45,414 bases of DNA from Ophiostoma sp. CBS 140.51 (Eukaryota; Ascomycota; Sordariomycetes; Ophiostomatales; Ophiostomataceae), in the NCBI GenBank assembly GCA_029298735.1, contig JANSLP010000266.1, positions 1 through 45,414 of the forward strand, in the 5' to 3' direction. Below are positions 19,556 to 30,817 of this stretch, one piece after another. Position 1 is the first letter of the stretch. The number at the start of each line of letters is the position of its first letter. Position numbers and translations under genes: made by a program. The notes beneath the pieces are model-generated. The model saw nothing but the letters and a program-made list of their open reading frames with translations. It was not told the origin of the DNA and searched no databases.

Positions 19556-19843
19556 TTATACGCCCTTGATGACGTGTGTCCGCTCAGACTCGAGCTGTGC
19601 AGCGTTCTGCTCGTGTGCTGCCTTCTTGCACTAAATACGATATAAGTCAGTTTTTGTCGTTGTGAATGAAAGGTGAGGGGATTGGAGAGAAGAACGTACG
19701 TCTTCGAGACCAGTGCACTTGTGGTCCTCTAGTAACCGGTGACGGCCGCAGAAGTGGCCGTTACAGAAGCCGCAATCGCCGGCGATGCGCTGGGCGCCGT
19801 CCTTGCACTCCTTGAAGGAGCACTTGATCTTGCGGGGAGCCAT
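19556..19843 (-). CDS. Small AN1-type zinc-finger protein
   Basis: Two exons, 19843-19700 and 19630-19556, with a 69-nt intron (donor GTACGT, acceptor TTTAG), encode 72 aa. Nearly the whole protein is one AN1 zinc finger: C8-x4-C13-x10-C24-x2-C27-x4-C32-x2-H35-x5-H41-x-C43, the C8-type ligand set that binds two zinc ions. The tail (residues 49-72, CKKAAHEQNAAQLESERT) is a charged helix. AN1 domains occur in ubiquitin/proteasome and stress-response proteins such as yeast Cuz1/Tmc1, which bind Cdc48 or the proteasome; this stand-alone version has no ubiquitin-like domain, so its partner is unknown. It is short enough to be missed by annotation. The pyrimidine-rich promoter tract lies 300-430 bp upstream. 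Confidence 0.88.
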
Positions 19844-22800
19844 TCTAGTAGTAGGGGCGTGGTTGAGAGAGATAGAAGATGCGGAAACGACGGTAATCGT
19901 CAGATCGTCAAATCGTCAAAAAAGAGGTTGTGGTGTGAGAAAAGAAGAGTAGAAGAGTAGGAGTGGCCCGACGATAAGAGAAGGGTTGCCTGCTGTTTGT
20001 ACTCGTATGGCCTGCGGTGGTGTTTGGCCGAGGTCGTAAGCGAAGGCGGTGGCGGCGATAAGGCAATGTTAAGGTGATGGGTGGAGTGGTGGAAAGTCGA
20101 AGTGCGAGGAGATGACGAGAAAGTCAAGATACGATGTCAAGAATGAAGAATGGGAAACAGGAAAGGAAGGAAGAGAGGAAAGAAATAGGAAAAGGAAGGA
20201 AAGGGGCGGCCTTGGGGGATGAAGTGTATTAAAAAGGAAGGAGAAGGACAAGGAAGGGGGAGGAAGGAGGCAGGCGGCGGGCGAAGAGGGACGACAGACA
20301 GAGAAGGGAGTCAGAGAGTCAGCGATGGTCGGGAGGGGAGGAGGAAACGCCTCACGTGGGCGTTGCGGAACCAAAAGGCTAATCCAAATAGTTCGCAGGT
20401 CATACGGAGAACGGATTGGGGCTGGCGAGAAGACGGCTTTGGCCAAAGACGATTGCGATTAGGCCCAGTGCCAGGATGACAAGACAGAGGAAAGAGCGAC
20501 CAGGCTACGGACGGAAAGTACTACGATTAATGGCAATGTGTGATTAATGCTCATTAATATTGGCTCTTGGGGACTTGCTGGGCGGCTCGTCGTTTCGTTC
20601 ATTTGGGAAGGAGCGTGCCCGTTACGGAAGCCGAAGGTGGCAGGGGCACAAACGGCGAGCGTGGATGGCGAACAAGGGAGCAGAGGGAAAGAGCAAAGGG
20701 CCAAGGGTCACGTACTTCGAAGTAAGTATTCAAAGGGAAGGAGGCGGCACCAAATACATGGAGTTGACTCGAGGGGACGGCGATGCGCAAGCAACGACAG
20801 CCTGGTGCGGAGGTACGTGACAGGTAGCGCTTGTGTCATAGACAGAGTGGAAGGGGCGGGGATACGGTCAGTTTAGTCATACTGTGGTGGCCCTGTGGGT
20901 TACGGAGCACGACGGGCGGGTCCAGATACGTGTGTACAAAGTCAGAAAGTATTAAGGCGCCAGAGAGGAGACACTCAGACAAGCACAGCCAACCAAGCAC
21001 GGAAGGCAAGGGGATCAAGGATCATTCATTACTCTTGCCAATTGGGGGTCCATTGGGGTCACTGGGCTGGGGCCGCAGCGCTGCCAACTTTGTAAACCTG
21101 TGGTCCTGGGAGGGAAGGGAAGGCGCTAGGCGCAAAGAGCCGGCGGCACGCGGAAGCTGCTGGAAGCAGCCTGTTGACAAGGAAGGAGGCAACAGACAGA
21201 CAACAGGGGCGCCCCTGGTCCGTTAGTTACGCTCACCTAATCTATCACTCCGTATCATTAGCGCCCCTCTCCGTGTCTGATACCGTCGTGCACTGTCTGT
21301 CTCTGTTCTGCTTGTCTGAGCCACAAGGCTCCGCTGTCGGTGCTCGGATGGTGTCTCTTGCGATTGGCGATGGGCACAGAGACGCCGAGAATGGCGTGTC
21401 CTTGGTGTCTATCGTAGAGTGTCAATTTCGTGGTTTCCCTATCTCCTCTATCTATCTATTCGACCCATAACGACTGACCTCGTCTTCTTTGTGCATCTAA
21501 TCGATAGCTGACAGAAGAAAAGGCCTCACGTGGAAAGACTCGAAAGGGGTTATCGGGTCGAATTGTGTGAGATTACGGGGACAGTGCACAGTGATCGTCT
21601 CGTCCGGGGTTTGTCAAAGAGCCACGCGGCGTGGCCGGCCGGAGTGACAGCACCTTTATTTCGTAGCCGTCATTCCAGCGTCTCCGTGCCTTTTGAGCCT
21701 TTCATCAAATTCAATTGGTGAGACACAGTGGGCACAGGAAAGACACGGACTGTGTTTCCAAAGGGAGATGGCCGTGTTGAGAGTCAGAATCAGAATCAGA
21801 AACAGCAAGAACAGGCTGAAAAGGATGCAAAAAGGTCCCAGGGGATTTGGATCAAAAGGGAAGGGGCGACCAGCGAGACGCCAAACGATGGGAGATACAA
21901 AGACGGTCCACGCCAATCGCTAAGAAATCGACAAAAGAACAAGAGGCAAAATAAAGAAAACGGTGAGACAAGACAAGGCCCAAGACAGACAGCCGACAGA
22001 CAAAGAAGGGTGGTGGTGGTCGGACCCAGCAGCCCCGTGGAGCACTTTTGTTGCGACTGGTCTGAATTATTTGGTCTGAATTGGTCTGTAATACTGGCCT
22101 GGAGCTGGGCGAGGCCAGAACCTAGCCATGCCCAAATGACCAGCGTATGTCCCCACCTTCCCTCCTGTTAGGTCACGCTTGCCGCCTGTCAGATCGATGT
22201 GATGGTGTTGTTGGTGTTGGGAAGGTGCGAGGGCGCAAGCTGACAGCTGTTCCTGCCCTTCAGGAACCAATGTATTATGCTGAAGACGTCGACTTTCTTA
22301 CCCTTTTCGACCCGAAAGTGGCAGGAAGGGCGGCCATCACAACAGAATACGATATTGGAAGGAAGCCACTTGTCCGGACCCGTTGCATTACATTAAAGTG
22401 AATTCAAAACGGTGGCAACTCGTATCGCACCGTTTTGACTGACGTTTAAGGTTGCTTTTTTTTTACTTGACAAGATGACAAGATGCTAAATTTGAGTTTA
22501 ACAACTTACTTAAGATGACTGTAAGTATCAAGTCTCGCAGTTAAAAGTGAAATTCAAGAAAAGGAATGGGGCTCAGTGAAGCCGGGCGAAAAAAACTATG
22601 ATGTCAGAGGCGCCTAACAAAGGGTCGAAACTGCGGGACGATGCGCCGGGGCGACGATAGACAGGGAAGTGCGATACAGAGTAAGAGACTGAGGGGTTCG
22701 AGGTTTTAACGTTGGGTTTCGGGAGTGAATGGCTGAGCTTATTCAATTGAAGGAGCTCCTGACAAAGGAGCCGAAATGATATCGCGAGAATGAAGTGTCC

Positions 22801-23406
22801 TTCGATCCTCGCGTTGTCAAAAATGTGTCTGTTCCTGTTCGTGTTCGCATTCCCTTGCTCTTCCTTCGTATTACAGTGCAACCCTCTCGTGCACATATTT
22901 TTGCCATTATCTCGTGTTTGACCGGCTGGCGTTTCCGTCATGTTTTACGAGCTGTAATACTCTGTAAAAGCCCCGAATACAGGCACAAGGGACGGCATAA
23001 CGGTGGCTGTGGGAACGGTAAGAACGGCAAAAGAAGGGAAGAACGGACAGATCTAGTGGCCACAAGGGTTCTCGTCTCAAGCTTCAACTCTGGGCGACGA
23101 CGACCCCAGAGTGATGGGATAAAAGAAAACGAGGCGCATCCAAAACAACATAAAAGGCCTCGTCATCTCCCCTTTACATAACACAAGGGGTTTCTGCTAC
23201 CGTTTGCTACCGCATAAAAGTGTTGGTCGATCATTGGTGTTGCTTCTGGTTTGTCGTGCTCGCACAGTCCACTGGCACCTCACCATCCGTCAAGACGAGC
23301 ATCTCGAGTGTGTGCAATTTATACACGGGTCATTTCATTCAAAAACTAGCCGTTCCTATTTTTTGTTCCATTTTCATTATCTCATCCACGTCGTTGACCG
23401 GCCAAT
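19844..23406. other. 3.6-kb gene-free region
   Basis: Contains the AN1 promoter on the left and the 3' UTR of the formaldehyde dehydrogenase on the right. Open frames exist (for example 21728-22171 and 22147-22401, both plus) but are compositionally biased and resemble no family. The sequence is GA-rich at 20100-20330 and G/C-moderate elsewhere. No RNA gene or mobile element could be recognised; a non-coding transcript is possible. Confidence 0.5.
20147..20270 (-). promoter_or_regulatory. Pyrimidine-rich tract upstream of the AN1 gene
   Basis: Nearly pure purine on the plus strand, so C/T-rich in the sense direction of the AN1 gene, 300-430 bp upstream of its ATG. Its strand and position match the tracts before the membrane-protein gene and transketolase. 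Confidence 0.35.
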
Positions 23407-24767
23407 CTACAGCTTGCGCATGTCGACAACGGCACGGATGCAGTCACCGGCCTTCATGACCTCAAAGGCAGGGTTGATCTCGCCCAGCGTCTTGCGGTGC
23501 GTGATGAACTCGTCGACCTTGAGGCGGCCCTCGAGGTAGTCGCCCACGAGGCCGGGCAGCTGAGAGCGGCCCTTGATGCCACCGAACGCGCAGCCCTTCC
23601 ACACACGGCCCGTCACCAGCTGGAAGGGACGGGTGCTGATCTCCTGGCCGGCCGCCGCCACACCAATGATGATGCTCTGGCCCCAGCCCTTGTGCGACGC
23701 CTCGAGAGCGGCACGCATGACCTGCACGTTACCCGTGCAGTCAAAGGTGTAGTCACAGCCGCCGTCGGTCAGCTCAATCAGCTTGTCGACGATCGTGGTG
23801 CCCTCGGGCAGCTTGGTGGGGTTGACAAAGTCGGTGGCACCAAACTTACGGGCCCAGTCCTCCTTGGTGGGGTTAACATCGACGACAATGATCTTGCCGG
23901 CGTTCTGGGCAACGGCGCCCTGGACGACGGACAGACCAACACAGCCGGCACCGAAGACGGCGACGCTGCTGCCCTCCTCGACCTTGGCGGTCACACGGGC
24001 GGCACCGTAACCGGTGGTGATACCGCAGCCCAGCAGACAGGCGCGGTCAAAGGGAGCGTTCTCCTGGATGGCGACGACGGAGATGTCGGCAACGACGGTG
24101 TACTGGGAGAAGGTGGAGGTGCCCATGAAGTGCAGGATGTCCTTGCCGCGGGCCTTGAAGCGCGAGGTGCCGTCGGGCATCACGCCCTTGCCCTGGGTGG
24201 CGCGGATCTTGCCGCACAGGTTGGTCTTGCCGGACTTGCAGAACTTGCACTCCTTGCACTCGGGGGTGCTGCGCGTTGTGAGTATGGTGACACGGGAGGA
24301 GGGAGAAACCAAAGGAGAAGGAAAGTGCTGCTTGACATACTAGAGAGCCACGACATGGTCGCCGGGCTTGACGTTGGTGACGCCCTCGCCGACGGACTCG
24401 ACGATACCAGCACCCTCGTGTCCCAGGATGATGGGGAAAGCACCCTCGGGATCCTTGCCGGACAGAGTGTATGCATCTGTGTGGCAGACACCGGTGGAGT
24501 AGATCTCAATGCGAACCTCGTGGGCCTTGGGGGGGGCGACCTCGACGTCCTCGATGCTCAGCTCCTTGCCAGCCTCCCAGGCAATGGCAGCCTTGCAGGT
24601 GATGGTCTGTAAAGTGGTGACGGCATGTCAGTTGTCACTTTTCCTTGTCTTCTCTCGTCTCGCAATCTCTTCCTCTTCGTAGTGGCCGTCTCTTTCTGTC
24701 CTGTCCTTTTTCTTCTCTTCTCATCCTCCTCGCTTCGATCGCTTACCTTGCCGACGGTGGAAGCCAT
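23407..24767 (-). CDS. SFA1: S-(hydroxymethyl)glutathione / formaldehyde dehydrogenase (class III ADH)
   Basis: Three exons, 24767-24747, 24606-24341 and 24268-23407, encode 382 aa. Introns are 140 and 72 nt (donors GTAAGC and GTATGT, acceptors ACAG and CGCAG). The first exon is only seven codons (MASTVGK). The protein has the zinc-dependent alcohol dehydrogenase layout: catalytic-zinc GVCHTDAYTLSG and LGHEGAGIVESVG, structural-zinc cysteines in CKECKFCKSGKTNLC, and the NAD-binding VFGAGCVGLSVVQGAV followed by VDVNPTKEDWARKFGATDFVNP. The ending AFEVMKAGDCIRAVVDM is typical. It oxidises the glutathione adduct of formaldehyde, and in this family also reduces S-nitrosoglutathione, in the cytosol. 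Length and motifs match class III enzymes throughout. A CCAATTGACA motif lies 17 nt upstream of the start codon. Confidence 0.96.
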
Positions 24768-25123
24768 GTTAGCCGTCTTGATGATGTCAATTGGCGGGGA
24801 TTGGTGAAAGCTGCTGGGATGTCAGCTACAACGAATCGCTGTAGAAAAGTCTCTCTCGCCAACAGAAGGGGAGAGGGACGAAAGATTTGGAAGAATGCGG
24901 GGGAGAGCGCGTTATATCTCCCAAGAGAGTGGACGAGTCGAGTGGCAGATCCATTGCGTACCTTTGTTTCCAATTTCGTATTACAAGGGTTTGTTGTCCC
25001 GTGTTTGTTCCCGTTTGTTTCCCCTCTTCCCGATGTCCGATCCGAGTGATTCGTTCTTTTTGGGGGGTGAGTGGAGGAGATGTGACCGAGAGGGGGGGAG
25101 GCGATTGATCGGGAGTGTGGGCT

Positions 25124-25131
25124 TTATTATA
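25124..25131 (-). promoter_or_regulatory. Candidate TATA box of the formaldehyde dehydrogenase gene
   Basis: The minus strand reads TATAATAA about 360 bp upstream of the SFA1 start codon, within an otherwise mixed-composition region. It is a weak consensus, supported only by sequence and position. Confidence 0.3.
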
Positions 25132-26689
25132 AACAGCTCTCCTGCAGCTGCTTGCACTGCGCCTTTCGCCTTTCTGCTGCTTCCACGGAATACTGCACGC
25201 GCGAGAAAAAGAGCAAAAAAATAGCGTGTTAGAGCCGCCCCTCCTTTCGATTTTCTGCGCCTATCTTGGCGGCGTGGTGGAGCTTTGTCTCTTTCTCGGA
25301 GTTCTCACCAGTGGAAAGCCGGATGACGGCGATGTTGCAGTTGCAGTTCGTGGTTGTGATACAGTTTGTTCTTGGGGCCAATTGTGGTTCCAAGGTCAAG
25401 AGGTGAGAGTACGTGAGATTGAGAGATGCTCCTCTACTTATTTTCCCATCTTTTGCCCAGCCAGACAGAGATTCCAGGAAGGTGCGAGGGTTGTTGTAAT
25501 AGTAATCAGACACGGGAAGTCGCGACTGATAACCCGTCACAGGAAGGTGCAAAGGTGGGGTTCCTTCCGGCACTTGTGATGTCAACTTGAGACTGCGAGA
25601 CTCTGAAAGGCCTGTAACAATAGCCTGTAGCCTGTCGAAATCAGCATTGCATATCGAGTCTTAGTGTGTCCCCCTCCCCCGCTAATTGGGGCTTATTGGG
25701 GGGACCATGTGGTGTTCTCGTACATTTTGCGCCTTCCTTTCGGCGATATCGCGGCATCGCCAGTACCTTTTGCGCTAGATTATGGCGGGGGTTCGGGATT
25801 GGCGCGCTATCGCAACTGCTGGCAGGCACGTCCGGTTGCTTCCAAAAGCTATCATAGCGAACCGATGCTTCCTTCCATGTGCAGGCTTCATTTAAGCGGA
25901 CCCGCACCCAGAACAGAAACAGTAAAGGAACAGGCCAAAGACGGGCAACAGCGGCCAGAGAATAATAGGAGGAAGAGGAAGGAGTCAAGGGCACAATTGC
26001 CAGAAAGGGAAGAAAGTTCATGTGTTTAAGAATTGGGAACAGAGGGCACGACGTACGAGTTTCGTTAATTTCAAAAGTGTGTGCTCTCTCGTGCCTGCCC
26101 ATTTTGTTGCAAAAGCACTGGGCCGTTTTCGATTGCCTCTTCGGGCCATAACTGGCGGGGAAGGTCCCAGCGCCGTCAACCTAAACTCGCCCCTGGAAGC
26201 TTCCACACTCCAAATCTCGCCCAGACGACAACACGTCTCCCAGCTGCAGCACATGCGGAGAAATCTCACCGGACAAGGTGGTCTTGATCGTTCCGAAGAG
26301 CTCGAGGCACGGACCAAGCCAAGGGTGCCAACACGGGAATGCTGCCTTGTGAATGGCTGTCTTTGCCGGGGCGGGAGGTCGGCAGAGTCGCCGTCAATTG
26401 GCTGCAGCCGTTGTTGGAGTTGTCTTTCTCTTCTCGTTGTTTCTTCGGTGTTTTCAAGAGTCAACTCTCCATGGCTGCCTGGCACTGTCGAGTTGAACGA
26501 GGCTGCAGGTAGGACATACGGCAGGCGAGTCCTTGACTCTTAACCCCTTTAACGCCGTTTTTGATAGTTCTGTCACAATCAATAATGGTCTGGTGACGCC
26601 ATCATCCTGAGTTGTTTGTTGTGAGTCTTTATAATAGAACTAGATGACTGTTCATTGCTTCGTGCTGGTTTTATTTTGTTCTTTTGTTC

Positions 26690-26880
26690 CTTTGTGGCCT
26701 TTTTTTTTTAATTTTACATAATTTCAATATTTGATAATTTTAACATTGCTAATGTTGATTTTCTTATCTTTTTTTTTGCTTAAAAAGTTCTTGCAGATTA
26801 AAATTATATGACGATTTTGTTGAAAAAAAAAAGATTAAAATACAAGTACAACAAAAATTAAACAGAGATCGGTGATATCG
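26690..26880. other. AT-rich island
   Basis: About 190 bp with very low G+C (roughly one fifth by eye) in a window near 50 percent. It contains long A and T runs (for example at 26700-26710 and 26824-26834). It could be a RIP-degraded fragment, a matrix attachment or replication-type element, or a promoter of an unannotated transcript. No coding potential is seen. Confidence 0.6.
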
Positions 26881-29800
26881 TATCCAAGTCCATAAAGTAC
26901 GTTTTATGTACATGGTTTCTTTATGCCACTGGGCTTTCCATATCTTTACTCATCCTACCATAATTTTTGATGCCCATATTTTGCTTAAATGCTGCCTATC
27001 ACATGTTCTGTTGCACTTTCGTCTGATTCGCGATGGAGTCCATTTTGGGCTACTATGTTCCCAGGTGCCAAGATTTCAAGATGTTGCATCCACGTTCTTC
27101 CCCTCAAGCCACGTTTCGGCGACAAGGCATCCGTTCTCAGAAACAGGCTCATCTACCACATTTTGTTTCCTTGCACTCAAAATTGCCTTCGCGATGGCCT
27201 CTCGCGTCGACTCACCGGCCATGGTTCCGCTGTTTGCCCATGATCCACGTGCAAGGGAGGAGGGAGGGTGCGGAAAGCCTGTGCCTGGCCATCAATCAGA
27301 CAGGACGACAGGGCCAATAATTTTAGATCGTTGAGGCATCCATGAAACGACCAGTTTGTTTCTCTGCCTTGCGCCTCACCTGAAGTCGTTTGCCGGTAAT
27401 CCTTGATTTTCTCAGCCGTGCGACAAGGATTGATTAGATCGTGTGCTTGGAAAGGGGGGAAGCTTTGTTTTCGGTATCCTGAATTTTATGCCTTACCTGG
27501 ATTGTTTTGGCTAAACTTTGTTGATGGCAGCATTGACAGCTAAAATTCATGGTAGGGCGTGGCGCAGCCTCAAAATTGAGGCCAGCCAACAAGAAGACGC
27601 CTGAGGCCGTGCATTGAGTATTAGCTTCGCCAGCATTGAAGGCGCATGGCGGTGGAGTGGATAAGAATGATGAGAATTAAAAAACCAATCAGAAATAGGC
27701 AAGGAAAAAGAAAAGGACAGAGTCAAAGATGGTTAGAACTTGAAGTCAAACAAGGCAAGAGTGCATACGTTGAGAATTGTTTGGGCAAGAGCGACCTGTC
27801 AAAGAGGGCCCCTGGATGCTGCTCAACCATTCTTTCCTTTTTGGGTAACCATTGGAGCAGGACCGGCGATGATTGGCTTACAGCTCGACTTGCACGATGC
27901 AGTGCTGATTCTTACACGCAAACAGCACCTATCAAAATGGACTGTCTGAATATTTTGTCCCCTGAAAAGCAAGGCGTCACCAGTCTTGTAAGTCATTCAA
28001 ACTTATAAAAAAAGAGAAGGGAAAGAATACGACTCAGAGCTCATCTGGCGTTGTCGTGTGTCAAAGTGAGGGGTGAGAGTTTGGAAGGACAGGCTAGGCT
28101 GCCACAGCGGGTAGGAGCGACTTGCAGGTCGGCCTCACCTTGGGGCCGGTTGTGGAGTGCGCACAGCTTGTGTCGGTGTAAAAAAACAACGGGCATAGGT
28201 TAAAGGGAGACATCGAACAAGGAAGGAAGAAGAGTAGGGATGCAAAATAAAGTTTGGAACAAGATGCGTCATCTATTTGGACACGGATATTTCTCGCGTG
28301 TGATGTCTGTTTTCAACCTTTGTTCAGTTAGTCATGACCGCTTTGAAATGCCGACCAGTCGCCTACAATTCTGCTTGGCGGGCGGCTCTAATCTCTCTGT
28401 ATTCCGTTGCGTATTTTCTGCGCTCGTCTTTGTTTACAACGCATCGTTTAAGGCGAGGGCGGTCGATCAGCAGTATCGTGACTGGGATGCAAGGCTTCAG
28501 GTCCAATGATGCTCGAGGCGCACGTAGAGGTATCCATAGCGGCAGAGGTAGAGCAAATAAAACCATAGAGAAATACAGAGTAGATTACATGTCAAAATTT
28601 GACCTATGTTGTCGATTTTTGACCCTCCATCACAAGTCGTGACGCCCGCACCGGCGCCGAAGTAACACATCATGGGGATATCTGGCCAACGTGCATTCGC
28701 CTTGTTGCCTTGGACTAGTGGGCATCATGGGCATTCGTTGTAAACAATATGACTGTTGCCTTTTTGTGTGCCCTCAAAAGAAGCACAAGCAAGAGATGCC
28801 AAATCAGTTAGTGAGAAGTGACGATGTTAACACGAGCACGGGAAAGCTTAAGCTGATGTGGCTGCTTTTTGCCATATTTATTTACAGTTTTTTTACACGT
28901 TCAGGGCACAGACATGACACAGGGGTATCAGAGCACACCATCAGACTCAAAGGATCAGGATAATGCTGTGGTATTTTGTGCCTCCGTGACTCGGCGGTTG
29001 GTGCAGTCGGTTGTTTGATGTTGCTCATAGGGCTGGAGAATCAGCACGTACATGTCGAAAATCAAATGTAAAAAGGGACATTGATAGTAGGATAACGGCA
29101 CAATAGAGCTGAACAAAGCTTCGACAGGGCAGTCGCAGAGCTAGCCAGCCTTGCAGATGCTGTCAAACATCGGTCTTCATATCTGTGCCACGGGACAAGA
29201 ATAGTCTCTGCTGCCTAATCCGGATGAGGTATTTCAAGCAGTTGTTGGATGAATTTGGCGGTCTAGGAGGGCAGACAAAAATAACTTCGGAGCCTTATGG
29301 CAAATGTAGCCGTTGTATAAGACGAACGCAATAGGAAATATATTTTTGTGATAGAGCGTGAAAATATTTGCAGGTTTTGGAAGCCATGTGAAAGTAAGTA
29401 TAGAATGTGTGAATGTGGGTGAAACTACAAAAAGGCGAAGAAGGCGATGGCGAGCACGGCCACAAAACGGGATACCAGGCGAACCGTTACAATTTGACTT
29501 CTGTTTACAGCAACGGTTGCCTCATAAAATGGAAAACAAAAAGAAAGAAAAACAAAAACAAAGAGGAAGCCACTTGAAGACGGTGGACGCAACCGCGAGG
29601 CAGACAGAGGCCCGATATTTAGGCCCGGGATAGCTCTGGTATCAATGTGATACCTGTGTGTCAAAGCACATTAAAAAGGGCTGAATGAGGACGAGGAAAA
29701 TAAAATGAAAATAAAAGCAGTTCAGAAACAAAGCACTAAAGTATACCTTGAATTTCGTGGAAATTCATTGTCTACATGAGTCACCCGGCACTACGATGTA

Positions 29801-30713
29801 CACAACAGTAAAAAAAAAGCCTTCTCAGACCCCCCTCTCCCCTACACCCCTAGTCAGAGGCCAGGGAAGCTCAAGAAAGAGGGCTGCCCAAAACGAGAGC
29901 ATCAACAGCCTCAAGAGTTCCCCACTTGAGTGTGGAGAGCACAAGGAAAGCTTGCCGTCAGAACCAAGGACTTGCTTGTGCCTCTGCCTGGAGGCCCTCT
30001 TGCTGTCTAATACACACGAGCCTGTCGAACGTCCTCATTCCTCTCAACTATTAAAATCGAGGCATCCCCGCTGTTCCTCTCATGCAACTGCGGAATAAAA
30101 ATTATTGAAAAGCAAGACAACAGGAATAGGCGGGCTATTAGACATAGCTTCTATATCTTGTTTGGCAGCGAAAAACCCAGCATTATCAGCAATATAATCA
30201 ACGAAAGCACGATACCCTGTCTGTCTTACTACCTCAACGCCCAAGGCAAACATATTCACAGCCCAAAAAGACAGGAAACACGCAAGCTCCCGAGCCCGGC
30301 TTCCCGATATCCGCCACCCAAAATAACAACAAAGTTGGCTGTCTTGATTGTGACGTGTCTTACAAGCAGGCCGGAGCAAAACAGAAAACAAATCAACCAT
30401 TATCACAAGGACATAACGGTCCCTGTTCACCCGAGGCCGCCGGCGTCAAAACGTTAACAGTCAAAATTGGCTGTTCTTTTGAGAGGCGAATATTCAGGTT
30501 CGTGAATTTTTTTCGTGCCTTTCTTTTTCCGAGCTCTTTTCCTTCTTTCTTTCGAGTCACTACCCCCCTTTTCACATTTCTGCGATTCGTTGTCCTTTTC
30601 CATTTGAATTCGCCGCCCGATTGTTGGGAAAAGTCGCCCTCCTTTTGACCGTGTTGTCAAACTTGCTAGGCAGGTTTTTGGCGGTTGTCAAACGCTGTGA
30701 TCGACCCGAGTCA

Positions 30714-30817
30714 CCTAAGGTTTAGTTGCCGACTTCGCCCCCTTAGGCAGACACAACCCCCAGCGGGGATCTCCTTTGGGGGCCTAACCGCCTGAGGCCC
30801 AAGGCCTGAAGCCTTGG
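30714..30817. repeat. Cluster of GC-rich inverted repeats
   Basis: Four successive perfect stems lie in about 100 bp: cctaagg/ccttagg (30714-30720 with 30741-30747); cccc/gggg (30758-30761 with 30765-30768); gggcct/aggccc (30780-30785 with 30795-30800); and ccaaggc/gccttgg (30799-30805 with 30811-30817, loop of five). The third and fourth share two bases. The cluster lies about 1.1 kb upstream of the C2H2 factor start. It could fold as a structured RNA or be a remnant of a GC-rich element. Confidence 0.5.

Noticed and set aside
22600..22720. Possible tRNA because of a ggttcgag motif
   Set aside because: No matching A box, acceptor stem or anticodon arm could be drawn.
23497..24612. 371-codon frame antisense to the formaldehyde dehydrogenase
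   Set aside because: Shadow frame caused by G/C-rich third positions of the real gene; it also crosses that gene's intron.
26690..30100. Degraded transposon
   Set aside because: No terminal repeats, target duplications or transposase/reverse-transcriptase fragments could be recognised by eye; only the AT-rich island remains suggestive.
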